Of a DNA stretch of 64,000 bases, positions 30,183 to 38,846 are shown piece after piece (within the stretch, counting starts at the first letter, position 1; each line of letters begins with the position of its first letter). The stretch lies in the NCBI GenBank assembly GCA_018401695.1, contig JAGYKD010000003.1, positions 417,476 through 481,475 of the forward strand, written 5' to 3'. A model generated the notes under the pieces. That model saw only the letters and a list, made by a program, of their open reading frames with translations. It did not search any database and had not been told where the DNA came from. The stretch is from Flavobacteriales bacterium (GTDB lineage Bacteria; Bacteroidota; Bacteroidia; CAIKAF01). Made by a program: the position numbers and the translations under genes.

Positions 30183-30419
30183 TTATCGAACGCATCCCGA
30201 GTGTAACCTCGGGATATTTTGTCGGTTAGATGGTTTTATAGAGATTCACAAGGCGATTGCCTTATCGAACGCATCCCGAGTGTAACCTCGGGATATTTTG
30301 TCGGTTAGATGGTTTTATAGAGATTCACAAGGCGATTGCCTTATCGAACGCATCCCGAGTGTAACCTCAAGATTTCTTGTCGTTTAGAGGGTTGTATGGA
30401 GATTCAAAGGGTTCTTGCG
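30183..30419 (+). repeat. 79-bp tandem repeat, about 3 units (third degenerate)
   Basis: ttatcgaacgcatcccgagtgtaacctcgggatattttgtcggttagatggttttatagagattcacaaggcgattgcc at 30183, 30262, 30341. Confidence 0.95.
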
Positions 30420-30528
30420 TGACCGAACCCATCCTGGGTCAAAGATGCGGAATCAAAGATCTTGGCCATAAGCTTCAGTACCCAGCCACGGTATGCATCC
30501 TTGGGATAGTTAAATTTATGGGATGCGG

Positions 30529-30663
30529 CTGTTGATACGTTGTATTTTTAAGGCGAATTAAGGCGCGCCCAAATCGAAAGGCCGGAGTTTACTATTTATA
30601 AATGATGACCTTGAGATTGGGGCGTAACGTAAGGTCGCCGCCAGAATAGCAGCGCGTCAAAAG
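30529..30663 (+). mobile_element. MITE-like element, copy C
   Basis: CTGTTGATACGTTGTATTTTTAAGGCGAATTAAGGCGCG...GCGCGTCAAAAG, homologous to copies A and B. Confidence 0.75.
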
Positions 30664-30780
30664 TCTCCTATTGTGCTTCTACCACAATACTATAGGCCTG
30701 TTTTTACTTCTTAAGTATGATAAAACCCCCATTTTGAATCAATGAAAAGACATCCTCTATTCCCATCTATTGAAAATTGA

Positions 30781-30893
30781 AAGGCTATATCCTTACCTTA
30801 TGAACTTTTTGTCAGGTTACAGCCTGACTTTTAATTTGCTTATGTCAGGGTATAACCTTACTTTTGAATCCGTAATGTCAGGCTATACCCTTA
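30781..30893 (+). promoter_or_regulatory. Phased palindromic operator array upstream of mobile mystery protein A
   Basis: AGGCTATATCCT, AGGTTACAGCCT, AGGGTATAACCT, AGGCTATACCCT starting at 30781, 30813, 30846, 30879 (32/33/33 bp). Confidence 0.75.
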
Positions 30894-30897
30894 CGAT

Positions 30898-31356
30898 ATG
30901 AACAAGAAAAGGCTACAAATAGAACAATTGGAGAATAAATTGAGCGGATTTAATGCAGCTCAAAAAGTGGTTGCTCCTCCAACAGGATGGCTAAAAGCTG
31001 TAAGAGTTTCATTAGGAATGTCACTACAGCAATTGGCCAATAAACTCTCCATCACCAAGCAAAGTGTCCAGGAAATAGAGCTGCGTGAAAAGGAAGGAAC
31101 CATAACACTTAAAAGCCTACGTGAAACGGCCAATGCCTTAGATATGCAATTGGTTTACGGATTGGTGCCCAAAGATGGAAGCATTGAGAAACTCATTGAC
31201 CGAAAGGCCAGGGAATTGGCTACCCGCATTGTCTCCAGAACTTCTAATACCATGAAATTAGAAGATCAGCAAAACACGCAGCAACGGCTCAAAAAAGCCA
31301 TCGAAGAGAGGACTGCTGTAATCAAAAATGAGCTACCAAAGATGCTATGGGATTAG
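30898..31356 (+). CDS. Mobile mystery protein A (HTH/XRE-type regulator)
   Basis: TGWLKAVRVSLGMSLQQLANKLSITKQSVQEIELREKEGTITLKSLRETANALDMQLVYGLVPKDGSIEKLIDRKARELA, as remembered for TIGR02612. Confidence 0.88.
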   Translation: MNKKRLQIEQLENKLSGFNAAQKVVAPPTGWLKAVRVSLGMSLQQLANKLSITKQSVQEIELREKEGTITLKSLRETANALDMQLVYGLVPKDGSIEKLIDRKARELATRIVSRTSNTMKLEDQQNTQQRLKKAIEERTAVIKNELPKMLWD

Positions 31357-31412
31357 AGCTTGACTACATGGATGGCCAAACGCCTATTGATGAAGATGAA
31401 AAACTAGGCTGA
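31347..31412 (+). pseudogene. Truncated mobile mystery protein B (Fic family) N-terminus
   Basis: ATG overlapping the mmpA stop encodes MGLELDYMDGQTPIDEDEKLG then TGA; resembles the usual start of mobile mystery protein B. Confidence 0.7.
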
Positions 31413-31417
31413 AAAAG

Positions 31418-31630
31418 CTACACCAAAGAAAAAACCCCGAGAATCAAACTTAAGACCAAACTTATCACGATGATCCAAATAATAGTGTTGGTATTCCTCC
31501 TAGTTTTCTCCGCCGCCTCATACGTCAGCCAATTCGTATAAAGCATTTCCATCTGTAAGTCCTTTTCTATGTAATCCTGCCTTTGGGATTCAAAATCTAT
31601 GCGCTTTTGTGTTTTTTGGATGTTTGACAT
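31418..31630 (-). CDS. Small single-TM protein
   Basis: 70-aa ORF with charged N-term and TM NTIIWIIVISLVLSLILGVFSLV. Confidence 0.5.
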   Translation of the reverse strand: MSNIQKTQKRIDFESQRQDYIEKDLQMEMLYTNWLTYEAAEKTRRNTNTIIWIIVISLVLSLILGVFSLV

Positions 31631-31933
31631 GATACTAAATTGATTTATACCTCTTAAATATAGTAAAATTCAGATTTGAGTCAAAAAAGGCCTCCCCTTG
31701 CCAAGTGTATCGGGGGAATTAGGGTATACCTTTACTTCTTAGATAATTTAGCTATGTTTTAAACCTATTTGCTAAACCTACTTCCTTGACCTCCAAACCA
31801 AAACCATTATTTAAATTTTAATAACGCCCTCTTACCATCCCAAACCTTAGCTTTGCATGGTATTTTACATTTTTTAATGACTGCTCCTGAACTTCATGTA
31901 CCTACAAAGGTTGTAGTAGATAAATTCATCCGA

Positions 31934-34315
31934 ATGTCGTTTAAACCTACGTGGATTATCCTGTTCTTTTTTCTATGCGCTTTTCAAGCATTTGCCCAAA
32001 AAAATTCCAAAGCTACACTCAGCGGTTACATTCGCGATGCTTCTAGCGGTGAAGCGCTCCTGGGAGCCACTGTAATTGTAAAAAATACCACCACCGGTGC
32101 CGTAGCCAATAATTTTGGCTTTTATTCCCTTACCCTGGATAAAGGAACCTACGTTATAGAATGCAAATTCATCGGCTTCAATAGCCAAATTGATACCATC
32201 AACCTACAATCCGACATCAGCCAAAATTTTGAACTTGGAACCGGCGTTATTACCACCGCGGAATACACCGTAACCGACGATCTCTCCAAGCAGAATACAG
32301 AAAGCACCCGCATGAGCACCATTGAGCTTAATATGGAAGAGGTGCGCAAAATGCCGGTGATTTTTGGTGAGGTAGACGTGCTGAAAACCATTCAACTCCT
32401 TCCCGGCGTGGCCGGCGCTGCCGAAGGTACTTCCGGTTTTTATGTCCGAGGCGGGGGACCCGACCAAAACTTGATTTTGCTCGATAACGCTACCGTTTAC
32501 AACGCTTCACACCTGTTTGGTTTCTTTTCGGTTTTCAATTCCGACGCCATTCGGAACGTAGAATTGGTTAAAGGCGGCATGCCCGCACGCTACGGTGGTC
32601 GCCTTTCCTCCGTGCTCGATATTTCCATGAAAGAAGGCAATATGCGGGAGTGGCACGGTCAAGGAGGAATCGGCCTCATCGCCAGCCGTATGTCCGTTGA
32701 AGGCCCCATCGTTAAAGACAAACTCTCGGTGCTGGCTTCCGCCCGACGCACCTACATCGACCTGCTTTTGCTTCCTTTCTCCGGCGAAGGAAGCGACTTG
32801 GAAGGCAATTCGTACTTTTTTTACGACCTCAATGGTAAAATCCAGTGGAAAATAGGGGAGAAGGACCGGCTTTACCTCAGCGGCTATTACGGAGAAGATG
32901 TTTTTGCCTTTCAATCCCCCTCAGGCGATCTAGGCATCGATATCCCTTGGGGTAACGGTATCGCCAGCCTGCGCTGGAACCACCAATTCAGCTCTAAATT
33001 GTTCCTCAATACCACCGCTACTTTTTCCGACTACACCTTTAAAACCGCTGCCGAGGACGAGGACTTTTCTTTTGAACTCCGTTCCGGAATCCGAGATTAC
33101 AGCCTCAAAACCGACTTTAGCTGGATTCCAAACCCCAAACATACCCTCCGTTTTGGCACCGAAATGATTTTTCATGAGTTCACTCCCAGCACAGCACAAG
33201 CCACTTTAGAAGACAACGCCATTGGCGTCCCTTCGGCACAAACCCTATATGCCCACGACTGGATGCTCTATGCCGAGGACGATTGGGACATCAGCACCCG
33301 CTGGAAACTCAACTACGGGTTTAGGCTTTCCTACTTCCAGCATACCGGCCCTTTTGACCGCTACGTAAAAGGTCCGGATGGGCTCAATACCGACACCATT
33401 TCCTACGAAACTTTCGACAATATTCAAGACTATTACCGGGCAGAACCGCGCTTGGCCCTGCGCTTTAGAATCAACGAAAACTCTTCCCTCAAAGGGGCCT
33501 TTACCGTAAACTACCAAAACCTGCACCTGGCCAATTTGGCCACCGTAAGTCTGCCTACCGATATTTGGCTTCCTTCCACCGAAATCATTCCGCCCCAAGA
33601 GTCCTTGCAGTGGAACATAGGCTACTTCCGAAATTTCTTGAACGATAAAATCGAAACCTCGGTGGAGTTGTACTACAAACACATGAACAACCTCATTGAG
33701 TACCGCGACAACAGCAGCTTCGGCGATATCATAAACGACAACCCCGACAACATCCTTTCCATTGGCAAAGGCCGAAGCTGGGGAATGGAACTGTTTATCA
33801 AAAAATCCATAGGCCGCCTCACCGGTTGGATCGGCTACACCCTCGCCTGGACACAACGCTTCGACTTCCCCAAAGACGAGGTAAGCTACGACGGCGATTT
33901 CTTTTATCCGCGCTACGACCGCCGCCACGACGTAAGCATCACCGCCACCTACGAAATCAACGACAAATGGACGGTCTCCGGAATTTTTGTGTTCTCCAGC
34001 GGCAATGTGTTGGCGGTTCCTTCCGAATTCTATTTCCTTGGCAACGATATCGTGCCCTTTTTTACCGATCGCGACAATTACCGCATGATGCCCTACCACC
34101 GCATGGACCTCTCGGCAACCTACCAGGTGCACAAAAACGACAAATGGGAATCCAGCCTCAACATCAGCATTTACAACGTATACAGCAGGCTAAACCCCTT
34201 CTTTATTTTCTTTGACGCCCAAAACAACGAAGAAACCGAAACCCTGCAATTTCAAGGCAAGCAGGTGTCTTTGTTCCCCATCATCCCTGCCGTAACCTGG
34301 AATTTTTCGTTTTAA
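31934..34315 (+). CDS. TonB-dependent receptor with carboxypeptidase-like regulatory domain
   Basis: ATLSGYIRDASSGEALLGATVIVKNT; plug LLPGVAGAAEGTSGFYVRGGGPDQNLILLDNATVYNASHLFGFFSVFN. Confidence 0.92.
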   Translation: MSFKPTWIILFFFLCAFQAFAQKNSKATLSGYIRDASSGEALLGATVIVKNTTTGAVANNFGFYSLTLDKGTYVIECKFIGFNSQIDTINLQSDISQNFELGTGVITTAEYTVTDDLSKQNTESTRMSTIELNMEEVRKMPVIFGEVDVLKTIQLLPGVAGAAEGTSGFYVRGGGPDQNLILLDNATVYNASHLFGFFSVFNSDAIRNVELVKGGMPARYGGRLSSVLDISMKEGNMREWHGQGGIGLIASRMSVEGPIVKDKLSVLASARRTYIDLLLLPFSGEGSDLEGNSYFFYDLNGKIQWKIGEKDRLYLSGYYGEDVFAFQSPSGDLGIDIPWGNGIASLRWNHQFSSKLFLNTTATFSDYTFKTAAEDEDFSFELRSGIRDYSLKTDFSWIPNPKHTLRFGTEMIFHEFTPSTAQATLEDNAIGVPSAQTLYAHDWMLYAEDDWDISTRWKLNYGFRLSYFQHTGPFDRYVKGPDGLNTDTISYETFDNIQDYYRAEPRLALRFRINENSSLKGAFTVNYQNLHLANLATVSLPTDIWLPSTEIIPPQESLQWNIGYFRNFLNDKIETSVELYYKHMNNLIEYRDNSSFGDIINDNPDNILSIGKGRSWGMELFIKKSIGRLTGWIGYTLAWTQRFDFPKDEVSYDGDFFYPRYDRRHDVSITATYEINDKWTVSGIFVFSSGNVLAVPSEFYFLGNDIVPFFTDRDNYRMMPYHRMDLSATYQVHKNDKWESSLNISIYNVYSRLNPFFIFFDAQNNEETETLQFQGKQVSLFPIIPAVTWNFSF

Positions 34316-34352
34316 TGATGATTTGCCGGCCCCAACATATTTTTTCTTTTTT

Positions 34353-34525
34353 GGGGGCCTGCCCGTCCTTAGGGCCGGGCACCGGGCCTTCGGTCGCAGC
34401 CGGCTTGCACCGCCTCCGCCATGGCAATCGCCGTGCCGGAGTTTGCCCTTTGGGCTCCACTGCGGCACGGCGGCCATGGCTGGAGCGCTGCTTCGCCGGG
34501 CTGACTACCCTCAGTCCCTGGCCCG
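34353..34525 (-). repeat. GC-rich structured intergenic element, copy E7 (core on minus)
   Basis: T-run then gggggcctgcccg; long palindrome ccatggcaatcgccgtgccgg...ccggcacggcggccatgg-like; ends cagtccctggcccg. Confidence 0.65.
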
Positions 34526-34565
34526 TTGCCCATAGCACATTCCTCCCAACAATCCCTGAACCCTT

Positions 34566-35438
34566 ATGAAAAATCTTGCGCTACTTAGCCTTTTGCTCTC
34601 CTTTGCTGTGGTTTCCTGCGAAACAGACATCGACCTTTCCGTTCCGGTAAATGAGGTAGGCCTGGTGATCGATGCCTCCATCGAACAGGGCCAATTTGCC
34701 AAAGTTTCCCTAACAGAAACCTATCCATATACCCAGGTAATTTCCCTCGACAGCTTACTCAACTTAGTGGTAGACTCCGCCACCGTCATTCTTAGCGATG
34801 GTCTTTTTACCGATACCCTGGAGTTTACCATAGACCCCAACAGTTTCCCGCCCGTGTATTATAGAGGCACCAATCCCGCACTTATGGGACAAGTAGGGCG
34901 TACCTACTTTCTTACCGTCATTGCAGGCCAAGATACCGCCACTGCTTCTACTACTATTCCCGAAGTAGTGGCTCTGGACAGCCTGGCTTTTGAACCCGAT
35001 GGCGACGAGCCGGAATTTGGCCGTATTCGCGTTTGGTTTCGCGACCCTCCGGTACCCGGCAACCATTACCGGGTTTTTGCGCGTACTCAGGCCTTTCCTG
35101 ACTTTGCACCGCTTAGGCGCAGCGTCTTTGAAGACCGCATCGTAAACGGCGACTCCATTTTCTTCGATATCTCCAAACCCGATCCTTTGCCTTTCTTTTT
35201 GGTATCCGATACCCTCGACTTCGACGAACGTCGCCGTTACACCGGTGGAGATACCGTGGATATTAAGTTTTGCAGCATCTCACGCGATAGCTACAATTTT
35301 ATCAGAACCTATGAAGCGGCTTCCGGTAGTTTTGAAAATCCATTCTCTGCACCCACCTTTGTAAAAGGCAATGTAAATGGAGCTATAGGAGGTTTTGTAG
35401 GCTATGGTGCCAGTTATCACACATATATCGTTCCTTGA
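34566..35438 (+). CDS. DUF4249 family lipoprotein
   Basis: SFAVVSCETDIDLSVPVNEVGLVIDASI; located after a TonB receptor. Confidence 0.78.
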   Translation: MKNLALLSLLLSFAVVSCETDIDLSVPVNEVGLVIDASIEQGQFAKVSLTETYPYTQVISLDSLLNLVVDSATVILSDGLFTDTLEFTIDPNSFPPVYYRGTNPALMGQVGRTYFLTVIAGQDTATASTTIPEVVALDSLAFEPDGDEPEFGRIRVWFRDPPVPGNHYRVFARTQAFPDFAPLRRSVFEDRIVNGDSIFFDISKPDPLPFFLVSDTLDFDERRRYTGGDTVDIKFCSISRDSYNFIRTYEAASGSFENPFSAPTFVKGNVNGAIGGFVGYGASYHTYIVP

Positions 35439-35482
35439 GTCGTACCTTTGCCCTATACTTAGAGAGTTCATATTTTTAGGCC

Positions 35483-36448
35483 ATGAGTGAAGAAAAAGAA
35501 ATTATCCCCTGTTTAATTTTAGGTTCCGGCCCGGCCGGTTATACGGCCGCTATCTATGCAGCACGCGCCGGTCTAAATCCGGTTATGATTACCGGTGCAG
35601 AACCCGGAGGTCAACTCATGATCACCAACGATGTGGAGAATTACCCGGGCTATCCCGACGGCATCATGGGGCCACAAATGATGGAAGATTTTAAAAAGCA
35701 AGCCGAACGCTTCGGAACCGAGGTGCGTTTTGGAATGGGAACCGCGGTTGATTTTTCCCAACGCCCCTTCAAAATAGAAGTAGACGGCACCAAAACGGTA
35801 TATGCCGAAACCCTCATTATTTCTACAGGTGCTTCTGCCAAATGGTTAGGGCTTGAAAGCGAGCAAAGACTCAACGGAAAAGGGGTTTCAGCTTGTGCGG
35901 TATGCGACGGCTTTTTTTACCGGAATCAAGAAGTAGCCATTGTAGGTGGTGGAGACACTGCTTGTGAAGAAGCTACCTATCTCTCAAAGATTTGCAGCAG
36001 AGTGCACATGTTTGTGCGTAGCGACCAAATGCGCGCCAGCCAAATCATGCAAGATAGGGTGCTGAAAAATTCAAAAATTCAGGTGTATTGGAATACCGAA
36101 ACCGATGAAATTTTAGGGGATGATGTGGTAGAAGGAGTCCGTATAAAGAACCGTATTTCCGAAGAAACCGAAGAAATTCCGGTGACCGGCTTTTTTGTGG
36201 CCATTGGCCACAAACCCAATACCGATATCTTTAAAGGAAAATTGGCCATGGACGAGGCCGGCTATTTAATGACCAAAGCCGACAGCACCGCCACCGAGAT
36301 TCCAGGTGTTTTTGCTGCCGGCGATGTGCAAGACGCCATTTACAGGCAAGCCGTTACTGCGGCCGGAACCGGTTGTATGGCTGCCCTGGAGGCGGAACGC
36401 TTCTTGGCTGCTCAGGAAGCACACGCTGAGGCCGAGACGAAGGCCTGA
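35483..36448 (+). CDS. trxB: Thioredoxin-disulfide reductase
   Basis: GSGPAGYTAAIYAARAGLNPVMITG, CAVCDGFFYRNQEVAIVGGGDTA. Confidence 0.95.
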   Translation: MSEEKEIIPCLILGSGPAGYTAAIYAARAGLNPVMITGAEPGGQLMITNDVENYPGYPDGIMGPQMMEDFKKQAERFGTEVRFGMGTAVDFSQRPFKIEVDGTKTVYAETLIISTGASAKWLGLESEQRLNGKGVSACAVCDGFFYRNQEVAIVGGGDTACEEATYLSKICSRVHMFVRSDQMRASQIMQDRVLKNSKIQVYWNTETDEILGDDVVEGVRIKNRISEETEEIPVTGFFVAIGHKPNTDIFKGKLAMDEAGYLMTKADSTATEIPGVFAAGDVQDAIYRQAVTAAGTGCMAALEAERFLAAQEAHAEAETKA

Positions 36449-37121
36449 TCTTACCTAGTTGCATGGATACGTTAATTCCTAAATGAAAGGGCAAGCTTTG
36501 TAAATCCCAAGCATGGCGTTGGGTATTCCCTTCAAAGTCCCCATCCTGTTGGGTGTAGCTGTATTCCAAGCCTAAAATTTCGCCCCGCAACCAAAAACGC
36601 GTACCTAAAGGAATCCAAAGTTCGGCGCTTAATTGAATGCCTAAGTGTTGACTTGGCCCTTCCCATCGGTGCATCAATTGAGATTGCCACCAGTGTTGCT
36701 CTTCTTGGTGTCCAAACCCCCAACTAAAGCGGCACAAACCCACCAATTTTATTTTTCGGATTTGAGGATTGGGGGTATAGCCCAAAACCAGTCCGGCGCC
36801 GTATTGATGCATCTTGCCTTCGCTACGGCTTTGTTGTTGATTGCTGGAATGCCCTCCAAAGCTTCCATGCACATGTGCCCCCATCCAAAGGCTTTTTTGT
36901 TGGAACAACACTTCTGCATGCAAACTGCCGCTGTGTTCGGATAAGGCATTCCCCTCGGTTCTTTTAAAGCCTACCGAAGGGCCAATCAAGCATTGGCTGC
37001 AAACAATAGATGGCAAAGCCGCCAAAAAAAACAAGGATAATGAATAAGGATAAATAACCCGCATGGCATTGCATTTGCGGGTGGGGTAGGGTAAAATTAA
37101 GAAAAAAGCAACGCTTTGCAA
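36354..37121 (-). CDS. Hypothetical secreted/outer membrane protein; C-terminus overlaps trxB by 95 bp
   Basis: ORF 255 aa with signal-like sequence. Confidence 0.55.
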   Translation of the reverse strand: MQSVAFFLILPYPTRKCNAMRVIYPYSLSLFFLAALPSIVCSQCLIGPSVGFKRTEGNALSEHSGSLHAEVLFQQKSLWMGAHVHGSFGGHSSNQQQSRSEGKMHQYGAGLVLGYTPNPQIRKIKLVGLCRFSWGFGHQEEQHWWQSQLMHRWEGPSQHLGIQLSAELWIPLGTRFWLRGEILGLEYSYTQQDGDFEGNTQRHAWDLQSLPFHLGINVSMQLGKIRPSSRPQRVLPEQPRSVPPPGQPYNRFRPQ

Positions 37122-37132
37122 AGCACAAAACT

Positions 37133-37140
37133 TACCTTTG
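37133..37140 (+). promoter_or_regulatory. -7-like element TACCTTTG 4 nt upstream of ATG 37145
   Basis: TACCTTTGtcctATG, identical to the mnmE arrangement. Confidence 0.5.
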
Positions 37141-37144
37141 TCCT

Positions 37145-37663
37145 ATGCCTAAGCGATGGATTGTTGCCTTACTTGCTCCTGTATTTTTTCTGGGGACTTG
37201 GGCTTTTGCCGTGCAAAAGGAGCCAAGCATGCGCATTGGATTGCTCACGGATTTTGCTTTGCCCTACGATTTGGAGCCGGCCTCCATTGGCAAGGAGCAA
37301 GTAGACTTATTGGCATTACTTACCCCCGACAGTTGCCAACTGGTACTTAATAAATACGCCAAAGGAAAAGATGTTCAGCTGTTGGTTTCTTTGCCCTTTA
37401 TGACTTCTGATTTTGACATTGAATCGGCTTTGATGACCAAAGAACAGCATGTGAGAAAAAGGGTCGATCGATGGCATCAACACCAAATCCCTTCCTTTTT
37501 TTACCAAGAACAAGGATACACCGTTTTTAGAATCCTTTTCATGGAACATCAATCCAATATGAGGGTTTGTATTGATTTGGTGGCTCGGTCAGAGCAAGCA
37601 AGTCCATTGGAAGCAAGCTTTATCCAGGAAGACCATTTTGTATTAACGCGTTTAAAAGATTGA
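37145..37663 (+). CDS. Hypothetical protein
   Basis: ORF 172 aa with signal/TM N-terminus. Confidence 0.6.
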   Translation: MPKRWIVALLAPVFFLGTWAFAVQKEPSMRIGLLTDFALPYDLEPASIGKEQVDLLALLTPDSCQLVLNKYAKGKDVQLLVSLPFMTSDFDIESALMTKEQHVRKRVDRWHQHQIPSFFYQEQGYTVFRILFMEHQSNMRVCIDLVARSEQASPLEASFIQEDHFVLTRLKD

Positions 37664-37666
37664 TGG

Positions 37667-38233
37667 ATGCATAAAATAGCTAAGGCTTTAGCCCTTGGGG
37701 GCGTATTAATTATAGCTCTAAGTTTAAGTCAATGCCGCATGGGCATGGGTGGTGCCCGAGGCGGGTCAAAAGGGCTTCCCTCTCCCAAATACTACCTTTC
37801 CCTGGTAAAGGAACAAGGCTATATGCTTTTTTGGAAGCCCCAAAAATTCAAGTTTAAGGGCGAAAAGGTTGCTATGGACTACACCTTGTTTGTGGATCAA
37901 AATTACGTACTAACCAACCAGGATTCCATAGATATTCGGTTTACCTATAAAACCAAAGAAAGACCGAACACGGAGCTTTTGCCTTCCATAGGGCTCAGTC
38001 AGTTTGGCGATAGTCTGCTGTTTGGAAATTTTAAAACTGTTTTTCTAAAGCCAAATAAAAAGAGCTGGGAGTGGAGGCTCGAAGCTAAAATTTCGAAGGA
38101 AGCCTTTCTGCAAAGCTATTTACCCAAAAAGGACCGATGGTTTTTGCATTTGGGAGATTTATCCCTAATGGAGACCACAAAACATTATAAAGTGCGCGGA
38201 CTTATGCAGCAAATGCACGACCGCCCATTCTAG
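37667..38233 (+). CDS. Hypothetical lipoprotein
   Basis: LIIALSLSQCRMG lipobox-like. Confidence 0.6.
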   Translation: MHKIAKALALGGVLIIALSLSQCRMGMGGARGGSKGLPSPKYYLSLVKEQGYMLFWKPQKFKFKGEKVAMDYTLFVDQNYVLTNQDSIDIRFTYKTKERPNTELLPSIGLSQFGDSLLFGNFKTVFLKPNKKSWEWRLEAKISKEAFLQSYLPKKDRWFLHLGDLSLMETTKHYKVRGLMQQMHDRPF

Positions 38234-38340
38234 ATTACATGGGAGTATTTGCGTATTTCACAATCAAATGTGTATTAGTTTATTAAAAAATGTTGGTGGT
38301 TATTTGAATTCCTATTATACTTGCCATAAATCTTAACGTT

Positions 38341-38628
38341 ATGAAAAAGATCAACAAACTAATGATGGCTGCCGTAGTTGCCGGCGGAATGATGCTTTCT
38401 TCTTGTTCAATCACCATGCCGGTGAATGCTACTTCTAACCCTGTGGGTAACAAAGTAGGTATGTCTTCCGGTAGCTGTATCTTCGGATACCTTTGCTTTG
38501 GTGTAGATGCTTCTATCCAAACTGCAGCTGCTAACGGTGGTATTTCTAAAATCTCTACAGTAGACATGAAGATGAAAAATCTTTTGGGTATTGTAGTTAC
38601 TTACGAAACCATTGTAACCGGAGAATAA
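38341..38628 (+). CDS. TRL-like family lipoprotein
   Basis: MMLSSCSITMPVNATSNPVGNKVGMSSGSCIFGYLCFGVDASIQTAAANGGISKISTVDMKM. Confidence 0.75.
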   Translation: MKKINKLMMAAVVAGGMMLSSCSITMPVNATSNPVGNKVGMSSGSCIFGYLCFGVDASIQTAAANGGISKISTVDMKMKNLLGIVVTYETIVTGE

Positions 38629-38650
38629 TTCGCTCCAACATTTTTTTAAA

Positions 38651-38685
38651 AGCTGCCTTTCTTTGGAAGGGCAGTTTTTTTTTGT
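38651..38685 (+). terminator. Rho-independent terminator
   Basis: aaagctgcctttctttggaagggcagttttttttt. Confidence 0.85.
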
Positions 38686-38695
38686 TCAAAAATCT

Positions 38696-38843
38696 GCGCC
38701 CCCGATGGAAGCAGGTAGCCCACAGGGTGCAGAGGCTTGGGCTTAGGAGCTGCGGGCGCGTGGAGCTTTGCGGAACGCCGACCACAGCCCTTAAGCCCGC
38801 CTTTGCAACCGAGGACTACCGCAGACAGCGGGAATTGGCGCCC
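38696..38843 (+). repeat. GC-rich structured intergenic element, copy E6 (core-forward)
   Basis: gcgcccccgatggaagcaggtagccc...GCGCGTGGAGCTTTGCGGAACGCCGACCACAGCCC...gcgggaattggcgccc. Confidence 0.7.
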
Positions 38844-38846
38844 TAA

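Noticed and set aside
30183-30419. 79-bp repeats as a CRISPR array
   Set aside because: Whole unit is repeated including the supposed spacer; tandem duplication instead.
33245-34132. 295-aa ORF antisense to the TonB receptor
   Set aside because: Coding shadow of a strongly supported gene; no independent signal.
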